A stretch of 64,000 nucleotides of DNA. It comes from Alkanindiges hydrocarboniclasticus (GTDB taxonomy: Bacteria > Pseudomonadota > Gammaproteobacteria > Pseudomonadales > Moraxellaceae). Where the stretch lies: positions 1 through 64,000 of the forward strand of contig NZ_MLCN01000013.1 in NCBI RefSeq assembly GCF_001982605.1. Direction: 5' to 3'. The notes beneath the pieces were generated by a model. That model saw only the letters and a list, made by a program, of their open reading frames with translations. It was not told the origin of the DNA and did not search any database. Numbering within the stretch: the first letter of the stretch is position 1; every line of letters begins with the position of its first letter. Shown piece by piece: positions 54,736 to 63,186 of this stretch. The translations under genes and the position numbers were made by a program.

Positions 54736-56784
54736 ATGAGTATAACTGTTCGTGACTTGTCGGGTGTAGGAGAAGCTGCCGCACAACTGCTGGCCAAGCT
54801 GCATATTTACACGCCTGTAGACTTGCTGTTTCACCTGCCGCGCGACTATGAAGACCGTAGCCGCATCATTCCCATGAGCCAGCTATTTGTCGGCAAAACG
54901 GCGCTGTTGCAAGGCACTATTCAGTCGGTGGACTTTCCTCCGGGCAAGCGTGCCTCCATGGCCATTCAGATCAGTGATGGCATGGGCAAGGTCACGTTGC
55001 GGTTTTATCAGGTGTACAAAAGCCTTAAAGAACGATTCAAGGTCGGCAGTAGCGTGCGGGTGTTTGGCGAGGTGCGGGTAGGCGCGCGGGGCCTTGAGCT
55101 GTATCACCCCGAATACCAGTTCGTCAGTCCGGATGAACCACTGCCTGCCTCGCGCCTAACTGCCATTTATCCCACCACCGAAGGGCTTACGCAGGCCAAG
55201 CTGCGCCAGTTTGTGGATCAGGCACTGAACAATTATTCGCAGCATCTGCCGGAACTTTTGCCCAGCCAGTGTGTCAAGCACTATGACATGCAGGCCGCCT
55301 TGCGTTATATCCATCAGCCCCCGGTGGATGCCAATGTCTTTGATTTGGCTGAAGGCCGTCACCCGGCCCAGCAACGCCTGATTTTTGAGGAACTGGTTGC
55401 CCATCAGATTAGCATGCTTACACGCCGTTATTATATTCAATCCATTGCCGCGCCTGCCATTTTGCCCAGCAAGCAACTGATTACAGAACTGCTAGCGGGC
55501 CTTGCCTTTAAACCCACCAATGCCCAGCAGCGGGTAAGTATGGAAATATTGCAGGATTTAAGCCAAAGCAAGCCCATGCTAAGGCTGGTGCAAGGAGATG
55601 TGGGCGCAGGCAAGACACTGGTGGCTGCCATGGCCGCCTGTCACGTGCTGGAAAGCAACTGGCAGGTAGCACTGATGGCCCCTACTGAGATTCTGGCCGA
55701 ACAGCATTTTATTAACTTTAGCCAGTGGTTTGAGCCATTGGGCATTCAGGTGGCCTGGCTATCCGGCAAGCAAAAAGGCAAGGCACGCGAGCTGGCTGAA
55801 CATCTGGTCAGAACCGGACAGGCGCAACTGGTAATTGGCACGCATGCGCTGTTTCAGGCCAATGTGACCTTTAAACAATTGGGCTTAGTCATTATTGATG
55901 AACAGCACCGTTTTGGTGTTGACCAGCGGCTGGCCCTGCGTGAAAAAGGCAGTGCAGGCACAACACCGCACCAGTTGGTAATGACCGCAACGCCAATCCC
56001 ACGCACGCTGGCCATGAGCGCTTATGGGGATCTGGACACCTCCATTATTGATGAACTGCCACCGGGTCGCACCCCGATTACCACGGTCACTATTCCGTTT
56101 GAAAAACGGGAACAGGTCATTGCACGGGTAGCAGCAAATTGTACCGAAGGCCGCCAAGCTTACTGGGTATGTACGCTGGTAGAGCAATCAGAAAGTCTGG
56201 ATGCACAAGCGGCTGAGGACACCTTTGCCGACCTGTCGGAACGCTTGCCGCATCTTAAGTTAGGGCTGGTGCATGGCCGCATGAAGCCGGAAGAAAAACA
56301 GGCCGTCATGCGTGCCTTTAAAAATAATGAACTGCATTTGTTAATTGCCACCACCGTAATTGAAGTGGGTGTGGATGTGCCCAATGCCTCGCTAATGATT
56401 ATTGAAAATGCCGAGCGGTTGGGACTATCACAGTTGCACCAGTTACGTGGTCGCGTGGGCCGTGGCAGTACCGCCAGTTTTTGTGTACTGCTGTACAAAT
56501 CGCCATTGTCTGAAAATGGCACAGAGCGGCTGGCTACCTTGCGCGCCAGTACCGATGGTTTTGTGATTGCTGAAAAAGACCTTGAACTGCGCGGCCCCGG
56601 TGAAATTCTGGGAACGCGACAAACCGGCCTGCTCGGTTTTCGGCTGGCCAACCTGCAACGCGATGAATACCTGTTGCCACAGGCACAGCGTATTGCCGCA
56701 TTAATTTTAAAACAGCATGCTGAGCTGGCTGAACCTTTGTTACAGCGCTGGCTACCGGAAGCCCCACGCTATGCGTATGTTTAA
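54736..56784 (+). CDS. recG: ATP-dependent DNA helicase RecG
   Basis: 682 residues (E. coli 693). Remodels stalled replication forks. N-terminal wedge/OB domain, then the SF2 helicase core: Walker A GDVGAGKT near 288, motif II DEQHRFG, motif III TATPIPRT, motif VI QLRGRVGRG near 570. ATG 54736 (MSITVRDLSGVGEAAA) is the family start; the upstream frame to 54655 lies in the SDR promoter and is rejected. No clear ribosome-binding site. Confidence 0.96.
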   Translation: MSITVRDLSGVGEAAAQLLAKLHIYTPVDLLFHLPRDYEDRSRIIPMSQLFVGKTALLQGTIQSVDFPPGKRASMAIQISDGMGKVTLRFYQVYKSLKERFKVGSSVRVFGEVRVGARGLELYHPEYQFVSPDEPLPASRLTAIYPTTEGLTQAKLRQFVDQALNNYSQHLPELLPSQCVKHYDMQAALRYIHQPPVDANVFDLAEGRHPAQQRLIFEELVAHQISMLTRRYYIQSIAAPAILPSKQLITELLAGLAFKPTNAQQRVSMEILQDLSQSKPMLRLVQGDVGAGKTLVAAMAACHVLESNWQVALMAPTEILAEQHFINFSQWFEPLGIQVAWLSGKQKGKARELAEHLVRTGQAQLVIGTHALFQANVTFKQLGLVIIDEQHRFGVDQRLALREKGSAGTTPHQLVMTATPIPRTLAMSAYGDLDTSIIDELPPGRTPITTVTIPFEKREQVIARVAANCTEGRQAYWVCTLVEQSESLDAQAAEDTFADLSERLPHLKLGLVHGRMKPEEKQAVMRAFKNNELHLLIATTVIEVGVDVPNASLMIIENAERLGLSQLHQLRGRVGRGSTASFCVLLYKSPLSENGTERLATLRASTDGFVIAEKDLELRGPGEILGTRQTGLLGFRLANLQRDEYLLPQAQRIAALILKQHAELAEPLLQRWLPEAPRYAYV

Positions 56785-56787
56785 TTC

Positions 56788-57435
56788 ATGATCGCCAGTC
56801 TAATGCAGGCAGTACAAGCACTGGGCAGTCGTCATGTTGCAACGTGCCTGCTGTGTCAGCTTTATCCGGTTCAGCTTCAACATAGCCTGTGTAAGTCGTG
56901 CTGGACTGAATTGCCATGGCTGCTACAAAGCGCCTCAGCTTCAAATCAGAGCATCTCGCATCCAGTACAGGCTGCATGCCATTATGGCTGGCCAGTTGAC
57001 CGTTTGATTCATTTGTATAAATACCAGCAACGGCTGGATGTATTGCCAGTCTTGCGTGACATTTTGCTGCGCACATCCAGGCCATCTGTTCAGGCACTGA
57101 TTGCAGTTCCCAGCTCACCGGAGCGACTGGTCACGCGCGGTTTTAATCCGGCCTCGCTGCTAGCCCATGAACTGTCCAAAGCATGGCAGATTCCAGTGTG
57201 GCAGCCTTTAAACCGGCACCATACACCAGCCCAGCAAAACCTGTCACGTGCCGAGCGTTTAACCAATTTGCAGGATGCGTTCTATATAAATACCACCCAG
57301 TGCCGGGTTATTTATCGTAAAGTACTGATTATTGATGATGTCATCACCACTGGCAGCACCCTAAATGCCATACATCAACAGCTAGAGAGTTTAGGGGTAC
57401 AACAAATCCAGAGTCTGGTGATTGCGCAGGCTTAA
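56788..57435 (+). CDS. comF: ComF family protein (phosphoribosyltransferase-like)
   Basis: 215 residues. A zinc-finger-like CLLC...CKSC at residues 20-39, then a PRTase domain with VPSSPERLVTRGFNP and the PRPP loop VLIIDDVITTGSTL near 180. ComF/GntX proteins act in DNA uptake or DNA use. It starts 3 bases after recG ends, so the two form an operon. Moraxellaceae are often naturally competent, which fits. Confidence 0.87.
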   Translation: MIASLMQAVQALGSRHVATCLLCQLYPVQLQHSLCKSCWTELPWLLQSASASNQSISHPVQAACHYGWPVDRLIHLYKYQQRLDVLPVLRDILLRTSRPSVQALIAVPSSPERLVTRGFNPASLLAHELSKAWQIPVWQPLNRHHTPAQQNLSRAERLTNLQDAFYINTTQCRVIYRKVLIIDDVITTGSTLNAIHQQLESLGVQQIQSLVIAQA

Positions 57436-57591
57436 CAGTTCGGGCCAAGCAATCATAAACTGGTAACTTGGCAAGATTTTTTGGTAAAAATACCACTTAA
57501 CCCCTGCCCATTATTCAAATAGATGAATAGAATAGGCGCCACGTTTAGCGCTGTTTAACTGATCATTATTTCGCGCAAGGGAGCTTATTGT

Positions 57592-58605
57592 ATGCTCGAA
57601 GCCTTTTTTGCCACCGAGCGCGGCAGCTTACAGGATACCACCGTCCGGGGTGGTTTTGACCTTGAGCAGGAACTGGTCTGGATCGACCTGATTGCCCCCA
57701 CACAGGAAGAACAGCAGTGGGTTGAAGAGGCCTATGGTCAAAACCTGCCGACCATTCGCTCGCTGGAAGATATTTCATCCTCGGCACGCTACTACCGTGA
57801 TGATGACGGCATCCTGCATATCAGCACCTATTTTTTATCCAAGAATAAAAGCCTGCAAGCTGACAATGAAGATGAAGACAACAGCCACATACTGGCCACT
57901 GCCCAGACCGTTGCCTTTATTTTAAGCAAGGACCGGCTTTATACCCTGCGTGGTGAAAAACTGGTGTCGTTTCGGGCCTTTCGTGCCCGTGCCCGTCGCA
58001 ATGACTATGACATTGACTACAAAGACCCCATCTGGATTTTGCTGGGTCTGCTGGAAGCCAAGGTTGATGAACTGGCCGATATTCTGGAAGACGTACACCG
58101 CGATCTGGAAAAATACTCTACCGAAGTGCTCAACAACCATCACCGTGAAAATGTGCTGGACCTGGACGACATGGTAACCCGGCTGGCCCAGCAGGAAGAT
58201 GTTCTAGGAAAAGCCCAGTTATGCCTGATTGACTTGCGCCGCGTACTGACTTTTTTAAGCCGTCCACGTGCGCTGGGTAGCCATATTTATGATGTTGACG
58301 TGCGGGAATTAACCGAAGACGTGCGTTCACTGGTTGAACACGATACTTTTTTGTATCAAAAAGTACGCTTCCTGCTGGATACCACCTCAGGTTTTATTAA
58401 CACCGAACAAAGTGATACGATCCGTCGCTTCTCCATATTGCCCAGCATGTTAGCCCCGCCAATGCTGATTGCCAGCATCTATGGCATGAATACCGATAGC
58501 CTGCCGTTTGCACAGGGGCACTACAGTTTTTTTCTGGTAATACTTATTGTCTTACTATTTTTTATTGGACCTCTTATTTACTTCCGTGCTAAAAAGTGGA
58601 TATAA
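57592..58605 (+). CDS. corA: CorA-family divalent metal transporter, copy B
   Basis: 337 residues with the typical CorA order: acidic N-terminal funnel domain, long stalk helix, then two membrane helices with the YGMNTDSLPF selectivity loop near residue 300 and a basic C-terminus (RAKKWI). GGGAG precedes the ATG. Closer to classical CorA in length than copy A at 47368. Confidence 0.9.
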   Translation: MLEAFFATERGSLQDTTVRGGFDLEQELVWIDLIAPTQEEQQWVEEAYGQNLPTIRSLEDISSSARYYRDDDGILHISTYFLSKNKSLQADNEDEDNSHILATAQTVAFILSKDRLYTLRGEKLVSFRAFRARARRNDYDIDYKDPIWILLGLLEAKVDELADILEDVHRDLEKYSTEVLNNHHRENVLDLDDMVTRLAQQEDVLGKAQLCLIDLRRVLTFLSRPRALGSHIYDVDVRELTEDVRSLVEHDTFLYQKVRFLLDTTSGFINTEQSDTIRRFSILPSMLAPPMLIASIYGMNTDSLPFAQGHYSFFLVILIVLLFFIGPLIYFRAKKWI

Positions 58606-58686
58606 GTCACTTACAGCATTTAATGTTTGTAATTTGCAAAAATGCGATTACAATAAGTAATATAAAATTAACATAAAGGCTTTGTC

Positions 58687-59463
58687 GTGAAATTATCAAA
58701 AGTGGTAGCACTTGCAGTCGCTTTAACGGTAATCCCTGCACACGCCGTCGAAACCTTACGGATTGGTATTAGCCAAGGTTTTTCGCCCGTACTAGAATCC
58801 CTTAAGCCGCGCTTAACGCAACAGCTAGGCATGAATATTGAAATTTATTCACGTCCTAACATTGAGCTATACACTGATTTTAATAAAAAAAATGTCACTG
58901 CTGACTTAATCATTTTTATTGAAAATTCAGGTTATGGTGCTAAAAAAGTTAATCAGTTTCTGGAAAAAAATAGTCAGATCATTGCTGCTAGTCAGGTTAT
59001 CCTGTGGTGTCCTAATGACCCATTGCCCAAACGTGTAACCTTACTGGATACATTATTTCAAGCTAAAGTCAGCACCATTGCAGTCCCTCCCAAAGGAAGC
59101 CGGGTTGGTAATATCTTTCTTAAAAGTGTTCCTAACATTCCTTCCAATACCCGTCTGGTCACCGCCAGCGACTCCTTGGCAGCATGGCGCATGGCGCGTA
59201 GCAAGCAGGTTCAGTGCGCGGTAACGCTGGATAAATGGCTGCGTCCGGGTGACCAGTTTGTTTATATTTCCAATGAAGAAATTATTTTACGTGGCTATGT
59301 TAACCCTGCCCGTAAAAACACGGTCAAAGCACGCCAAGTGATTAACCTGCTCAGCTCGCCACTGATTCAGCCATTGATGATGCGGGCTACTTCGATTGAG
59401 CTGGCACAGGATAGACCTAAAAACAAGAAAATAGACCCTTCAAGAAAAATAAGAGTTGGGTAA
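58687..59463 (+). CDS. Orphan periplasmic substrate-binding protein, ModA-like
   Basis: 258 residues with a signal peptide (MKLSKVVALAVALTVIPAHA). The mature protein starts VETLRIGISQGFSPVLESL, with a type II periplasmic binding fold related to molybdate or other anion binding proteins (ADLIIFIENSGYGAKK; DSLAAWRMARSKQVQCAV). GTG start at 58687. No ABC permease or ATPase gene lies next to it, so it is an orphan; it may serve another transporter or act in sensing. Confidence 0.7.
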   Translation: MKLSKVVALAVALTVIPAHAVETLRIGISQGFSPVLESLKPRLTQQLGMNIEIYSRPNIELYTDFNKKNVTADLIIFIENSGYGAKKVNQFLEKNSQIIAASQVILWCPNDPLPKRVTLLDTLFQAKVSTIAVPPKGSRVGNIFLKSVPNIPSNTRLVTASDSLAAWRMARSKQVQCAVTLDKWLRPGDQFVYISNEEIILRGYVNPARKNTVKARQVINLLSSPLIQPLMMRATSIELAQDRPKNKKIDPSRKIRVG

Positions 59464-59550
59464 TACCAACTCCTTTGCGGGTTTAAAATTTTAGGACGTT
59501 TTATCTTGTATAATATTTAAAAAAATCACGCCTATGTTTTTTTCTAAAAT

Positions 59551-59853
59551 TTATTGTGGTGTTAAGCCAAATTCTGCCATTAAATTGGACGCCTGAATAA
59601 TCGCCTGCATTTTTTGTGGAACTTTCTGCAAATAAAACATCTGGCCAGTTGCACATTGCCTTAACCATTGCACAAATACTGCCAGTACAATGGTATTGCT
59701 GGATTCAAGTCCAGATAAATCAATAGATACTGGCCACTGCTGTTGTTGCTTTAACAGCGTCAGGCCCTGTTCATACACCGTGGCAGCATTATCAAACTCA
59801 ATGCTGCCTTTTAAAAACAGAACCTGATCCTGAACACTAAGCTGTGCCGCCAT
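59551..59853 (-). CDS. mlaB: STAS-domain protein MlaB
   Basis: 100 residues, single STAS domain: VLFLKGSIEFDNAATVYEQG then SIDLSGLESSNTIVLAVFVQWLR. It binds MlaF and stabilises the Mla ABC transporter. Divergent in sequence, but the place at the end of mlaFEDC is decisive. Two bases separate it from mlaC. Confidence 0.85.
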   Translation of the reverse strand: MAAQLSVQDQVLFLKGSIEFDNAATVYEQGLTLLKQQQQWPVSIDLSGLESSNTIVLAVFVQWLRQCATGQMFYLQKVPQKMQAIIQASNLMAEFGLTPQ

Positions 59854-59855
59854 AA

Positions 59856-60485
59856 TTAACGGTTACCTGCGGCATCAGCAGAGGGGGTAAAGTTTTTAAT
59901 GGCGCTATCCAGATTACCCTTGTTGCTTTGTACCGTAGAGGAAAACTGGTTGCGGAAAGTCAGGCCAATATCAATACCATTTAAGGACACATTACGCACT
60001 TTCCAGCTATCCCCGCTCTGGATCAGCTGATAAGTCACCGGAATAGTACCGTTGCTGGTTTTAAAATCCATGCTCACCACAGCCTTGCTGGGATCACGGC
60101 CGGGCGTAAACGGACGAATGGTGTAGCTTTCGTTGTTATAGGCAGCCAGTCCTTTCGCATAGGTACGGATCAGGCTTTGATGGAAGGTCTGGGTAAAGGT
60201 ACTACGCTGGGCTGGGGTGGCCTGACGGTAATACTGCCCCATCACACCACGGGCAAAACCTTCAAAATCCACGTGAGGCTCAACATTTTCCTTTACGATG
60301 GTATTTAATACCGCAGGATTTTTCTGGTAGCTGGCACGCTCTTTCACCAGACGGTCAACCAGTGTATCGGAAATCCGTTTTACAAATACCGGTGCAGGTT
60401 CAGGTGCAGCCTGCACACTGGTACTGGCAATCATTGTTGCGAGCATGCTGACACTCAGGGCGGTTGGCAATGCTTTAAATTTCAT
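59856..60485 (-). CDS. mlaC: Periplasmic phospholipid carrier MlaC
   Basis: 209 residues with a signal peptide ending SVQA at residue 26. Typical MlaC blocks: VEPHVDFEGFARGVMGQYY, the hydrophobic lipid pocket around QSLIRTYAKGLAAYNNE, and WKVRNVSLNGIDIGLTFRNQF near the end. Shuttles phospholipids between the outer-membrane MlaA complex and MlaD. Confidence 0.95.
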   Translation of the reverse strand: MKFKALPTALSVSMLATMIASTSVQAAPEPAPVFVKRISDTLVDRLVKERASYQKNPAVLNTIVKENVEPHVDFEGFARGVMGQYYRQATPAQRSTFTQTFHQSLIRTYAKGLAAYNNESYTIRPFTPGRDPSKAVVSMDFKTSNGTIPVTYQLIQSGDSWKVRNVSLNGIDIGLTFRNQFSSTVQSNKGNLDSAIKNFTPSADAAGNR

Positions 60486-60558
60486 GTTATTCCTCTCATT
60501 GAGTAAGGCAGCATTGCAATTAATACTGCCTGATGGAAATCATGCCCTGCAAAAAGTC

Positions 60559-61080
60559 CTAAAACCCTTCTGCAAAGCCATCCGGTTGCGCCTGTACCGC
60601 AGGCGTTGCAGGCGCTGTCTTGTTTGCGCCGGCATTACCGGTAATAAACTTGTTGATCAAATCTTCAATATCCATGGAGCCTTGCGTCTGGGTAATGACA
60701 TCGCCCGCTTTATAGTATTTTTCACCCGCGCCCGGCACAATCTTGAGGTATTTTTCACCCAGAATTCCGTTGGTGGCCACCATGGCATATGCATCGTCAT
60801 CAATGGTTTGAACGGCGCTGTCAATCTCCATCACCACTTCAGCCTGTAGGGTTTTGGGATCAAGGCGGATATCGGTTATACGCCCAATGGTAACGCCACT
60901 TATAGTAATTTTAGCACGCGGTTTTAAGCCGTTAACATTATTAAATTGTGCGGTTAGCGTATAAGTGTCTCCATAATTGTTCCCTAGCAGGCCACTAACT
61001 TTCATTGCCAGAAAAAACAGGGCAATAGCCGCCACAATAACAAAAATGCCTACGGTGAGTTCACTGCTTCGTGTCCTCAT
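60559..61080 (-). CDS. mlaD: MCE-domain lipid transport protein MlaD
   Basis: 173 residues. One N-terminal membrane helix (GIFVIVAAIALFFLAMKVSGL) then an MCE domain with ISGVTIGRITDIRLDP and NGILGEKYLKIVPG; the last 40 residues are an Ala/Pro-rich tail. Forms the hexameric periplasmic ring on MlaE. Overlaps mlaE by four bases. Confidence 0.95.
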   Translation of the reverse strand: MRTRSSELTVGIFVIVAAIALFFLAMKVSGLLGNNYGDTYTLTAQFNNVNGLKPRAKITISGVTIGRITDIRLDPKTLQAEVVMEIDSAVQTIDDDAYAMVATNGILGEKYLKIVPGAGEKYYKAGDVITQTQGSMDIEDLINKFITGNAGANKTAPATPAVQAQPDGFAEGF

Positions 61081-61856
61081 GACAATCCTCCGAACATGAC
61101 CGCAGTCAAAACAAAATCAAGTCCCAGTACACACAGGGACGAATAAACCACTGTACGGGTAATGGCTGTGGCAATACCTTCAGGAGTGGGATCACAGGCA
61201 TAACCCTGATATACCGCAATCCAGGTACAAGTTACTGCAAAGACAATGCTTTTAATAATGCCGTTGACGATATCGTCACTAAAACTCACCGAACCCTGCA
61301 TGCTGGACCAGAATGAGCCTTCATCCACCCCCAGCCAGTCTACCCCGACAAACTTACCACCCAGAATTCCCACTGCTGAAAAAATAATGGTTAATAGCGG
61401 CAGGCTAACGATACCAGCCCATAAACGCGGTGCCACAATTCGGCGCAAGGGATCAACCCCGATCATTTCCATACTGGATAGCTGCTCGGAAGCTTTCATG
61501 GAACCGATATCTGCTGAAATACTGGAACAGGCACGTCCGGCAAATAGCAATGCCGCAACCACTGGGCCAAGTTCACGTAACAAAGTGAGTGCCAGACCCG
61601 TACCCAACATGGACTCACTGCCAAACCGGATTAAAATAGAGTACAACTGCAACCCGAGAACCAGACCAATAAACAGGCCTGATACGGTAATAATCAGCAG
61701 TGAAAGCACACCTACCCGGTACATTTGCTCAATAAACAAACCAAAGCCACGCGGTGATGGAACAGCCAGTAAAGTGCGCAATAGCAACAGCATGGCGGCC
61801 CCGATTCCTTCAATCCGCTCAATAACGGCACGTCCAAGACGCTGCACCGGATTCAC
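61077..61856 (-). CDS. mlaE: Mla ABC transporter permease MlaE
   Basis: 259 residues with five or six membrane segments. Family blocks: RELGPVVAALLFAGRACSSISADIG, listed here as RELGPVVAALL and RACSSISADIGSMKASEQ, then MEMIGVDPLRRIVAPR. Overlaps mlaF (ATGA). Confidence 0.95.
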   Translation of the reverse strand: MNPVQRLGRAVIERIEGIGAAMLLLLRTLLAVPSPRGFGLFIEQMYRVGVLSLLIITVSGLFIGLVLGLQLYSILIRFGSESMLGTGLALTLLRELGPVVAALLFAGRACSSISADIGSMKASEQLSSMEMIGVDPLRRIVAPRLWAGIVSLPLLTIIFSAVGILGGKFVGVDWLGVDEGSFWSSMQGSVSFSDDIVNGIIKSIVFAVTCTWIAVYQGYACDPTPEGIATAITRTVVYSSLCVLGLDFVLTAVMFGGLS

Positions 61857-62707
61857 ACTGATTCTCCTTTAAGCTGTTGAGGCTTTGCCAGATAAGGAGT
61901 TTGGCTGTACTGGAATTCTACCGGGCCTTCAGCATAGCCATTTAGGAACTGCTGCACAAAAGCGGACGATGATGCCTTAAGTTGTTCAGGCGTACCTTCG
62001 CCCATAACTTGTCCTTCGGCCACCACATACACATAATCGGAGATCGACAGGGTCTCATCCACATCATGCGATACAATAATAGTGGTTAGCCCCAATGCTT
62101 CACGCAGGGTACGGATCAGGCGGGTCAGTACGCCCATGACAATTGGGTCCTGCCCGGCAAATGGTTCATCATACATAATCAAGTCAGGGTCCAGTGCAAT
62201 GGCACGGGCCAGAGCAACGCGGCGATTCATACCACCGGAAAGCGCTGATGGCATGAGCTGCTCCGTACCACGCAGGCCAACTGCTTCAAGCTTTAAACCA
62301 ACCAGCTCGGCAATCAGGTGCTCAGGCAGGCGTGTGTGTGCCCGCAAGGGAAAAGCCACATTCTCAAAAACCGTCATATCGGTAAACAAGGCACCACTTT
62401 GAAACAGCATGCCCATACGCGCGCGCACTTTAAATAATTGCTGGCGCCCAAGACTGGCAATATTTTGTCCTTCAAACAGGACTTGGCCACTGTCTGGCAG
62501 CAATTGCCCACCAATCAGGCGCAATAGAGTGGTTTTACCAGTTCCCGAAGGCCCCATAATGCCAGTAATCTGTCCGCGCTTGAACTGCATGTTTACGCCA
62601 TCATAAATAGGGCGCTCACCACGGTAAAAAACCAGATCCCTGACTTCAATTAATGAATCATCAGTTAAATTTTGCGAATCTTGTGTCCGATTCCAGGTAT
62701 CGACCAT
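61853..62707 (-). CDS. mlaF: Mla ABC transporter ATPase MlaF
   Basis: 284 residues. Walker A GPSGTGKTT near 53, signature SALSGGMNRRVALARA (LSGGM as in other MlaF), Walker B PDLIMYDEPFAGQDP. First gene of mlaFEDCB. ATG 62707 is chosen; an in-frame TTG at 62728 is possible. Drives phospholipid trafficking to keep outer-membrane asymmetry. Confidence 0.95.
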   Translation of the reverse strand: MVDTWNRTQDSQNLTDDSLIEVRDLVFYRGERPIYDGVNMQFKRGQITGIMGPSGTGKTTLLRLIGGQLLPDSGQVLFEGQNIASLGRQQLFKVRARMGMLFQSGALFTDMTVFENVAFPLRAHTRLPEHLIAELVGLKLEAVGLRGTEQLMPSALSGGMNRRVALARAIALDPDLIMYDEPFAGQDPIVMGVLTRLIRTLREALGLTTIIVSHDVDETLSISDYVYVVAEGQVMGEGTPEQLKASSSAFVQQFLNGYAEGPVEFQYSQTPYLAKPQQLKGESV

Positions 62708-62831
62708 GCGCACAATAATCCGTAACAAATTATTAAAAAAAGAACTTTAGCATACTTTATAAAGCACTATAAGTAGGGAACGTAGTGCTTTTGTTTTATG
62801 AAAAAATGAATGAGCAGCACCCAATAAATTA

Positions 62832-62981
62832 TTACTTTTCCACCAGTTGAATGGTTTCTGGATAGACTTCCGCCTGCTGGATATTAAACTCGGGCAAGAC
62901 CGAAGGCTCTTTTTCCTTCAATAGCTGAAAGCCCAGATAAACGGCATTTAAACCGACTAAAAATACAAAAAGATAAGGCAT
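62832..62981 (-). CDS. 49-residue membrane protein, unknown
   Basis: ATG at 62981 follows AAGG by nine A/T bases and opens a 49-codon frame ending TAA. One membrane helix (PYLFVFLVGLNAVYLGFQLL) near the N-terminus, then a charged tail with KEKEPSVLPEF and a C-terminal VEK. Gene-like codon use and ribosome-binding site. Same strand as mlaF, about 125 bases upstream of it. Function unknown. Confidence 0.65.
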   Translation of the reverse strand: MPYLFVFLVGLNAVYLGFQLLKEKEPSVLPEFNIQQAEVYPETIQLVEK

Positions 62982-63103
62982 TTTTTTTTCCTTGTTAAAT
63001 TTTTACCACGCCATGACCAAGCCTGGTAGCGAATCCGCTATTTTGTGCATAGTATAGCCTATTGTCTCAATGAACAAGTTTAAAAAAGACGAACATACGC
63101 CAT

Positions 63104-63133
63104 AAAAAAAGCCGGAACAGTTCCGGCTTTTTT
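63104..63133 (-). terminator. Terminator after RNA helicase
   Basis: GCCGGAA and TTCCGGC with a CAG loop, flanked by A- and T-tracts. On the minus strand it lies about 55 bases after the helicase stop. Confidence 0.85.
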
Positions 63134-63186
63134 GAGCTAATCCACTGAGCATACTCAATGGATTGGCAAGGCTACAGCATGATTAA

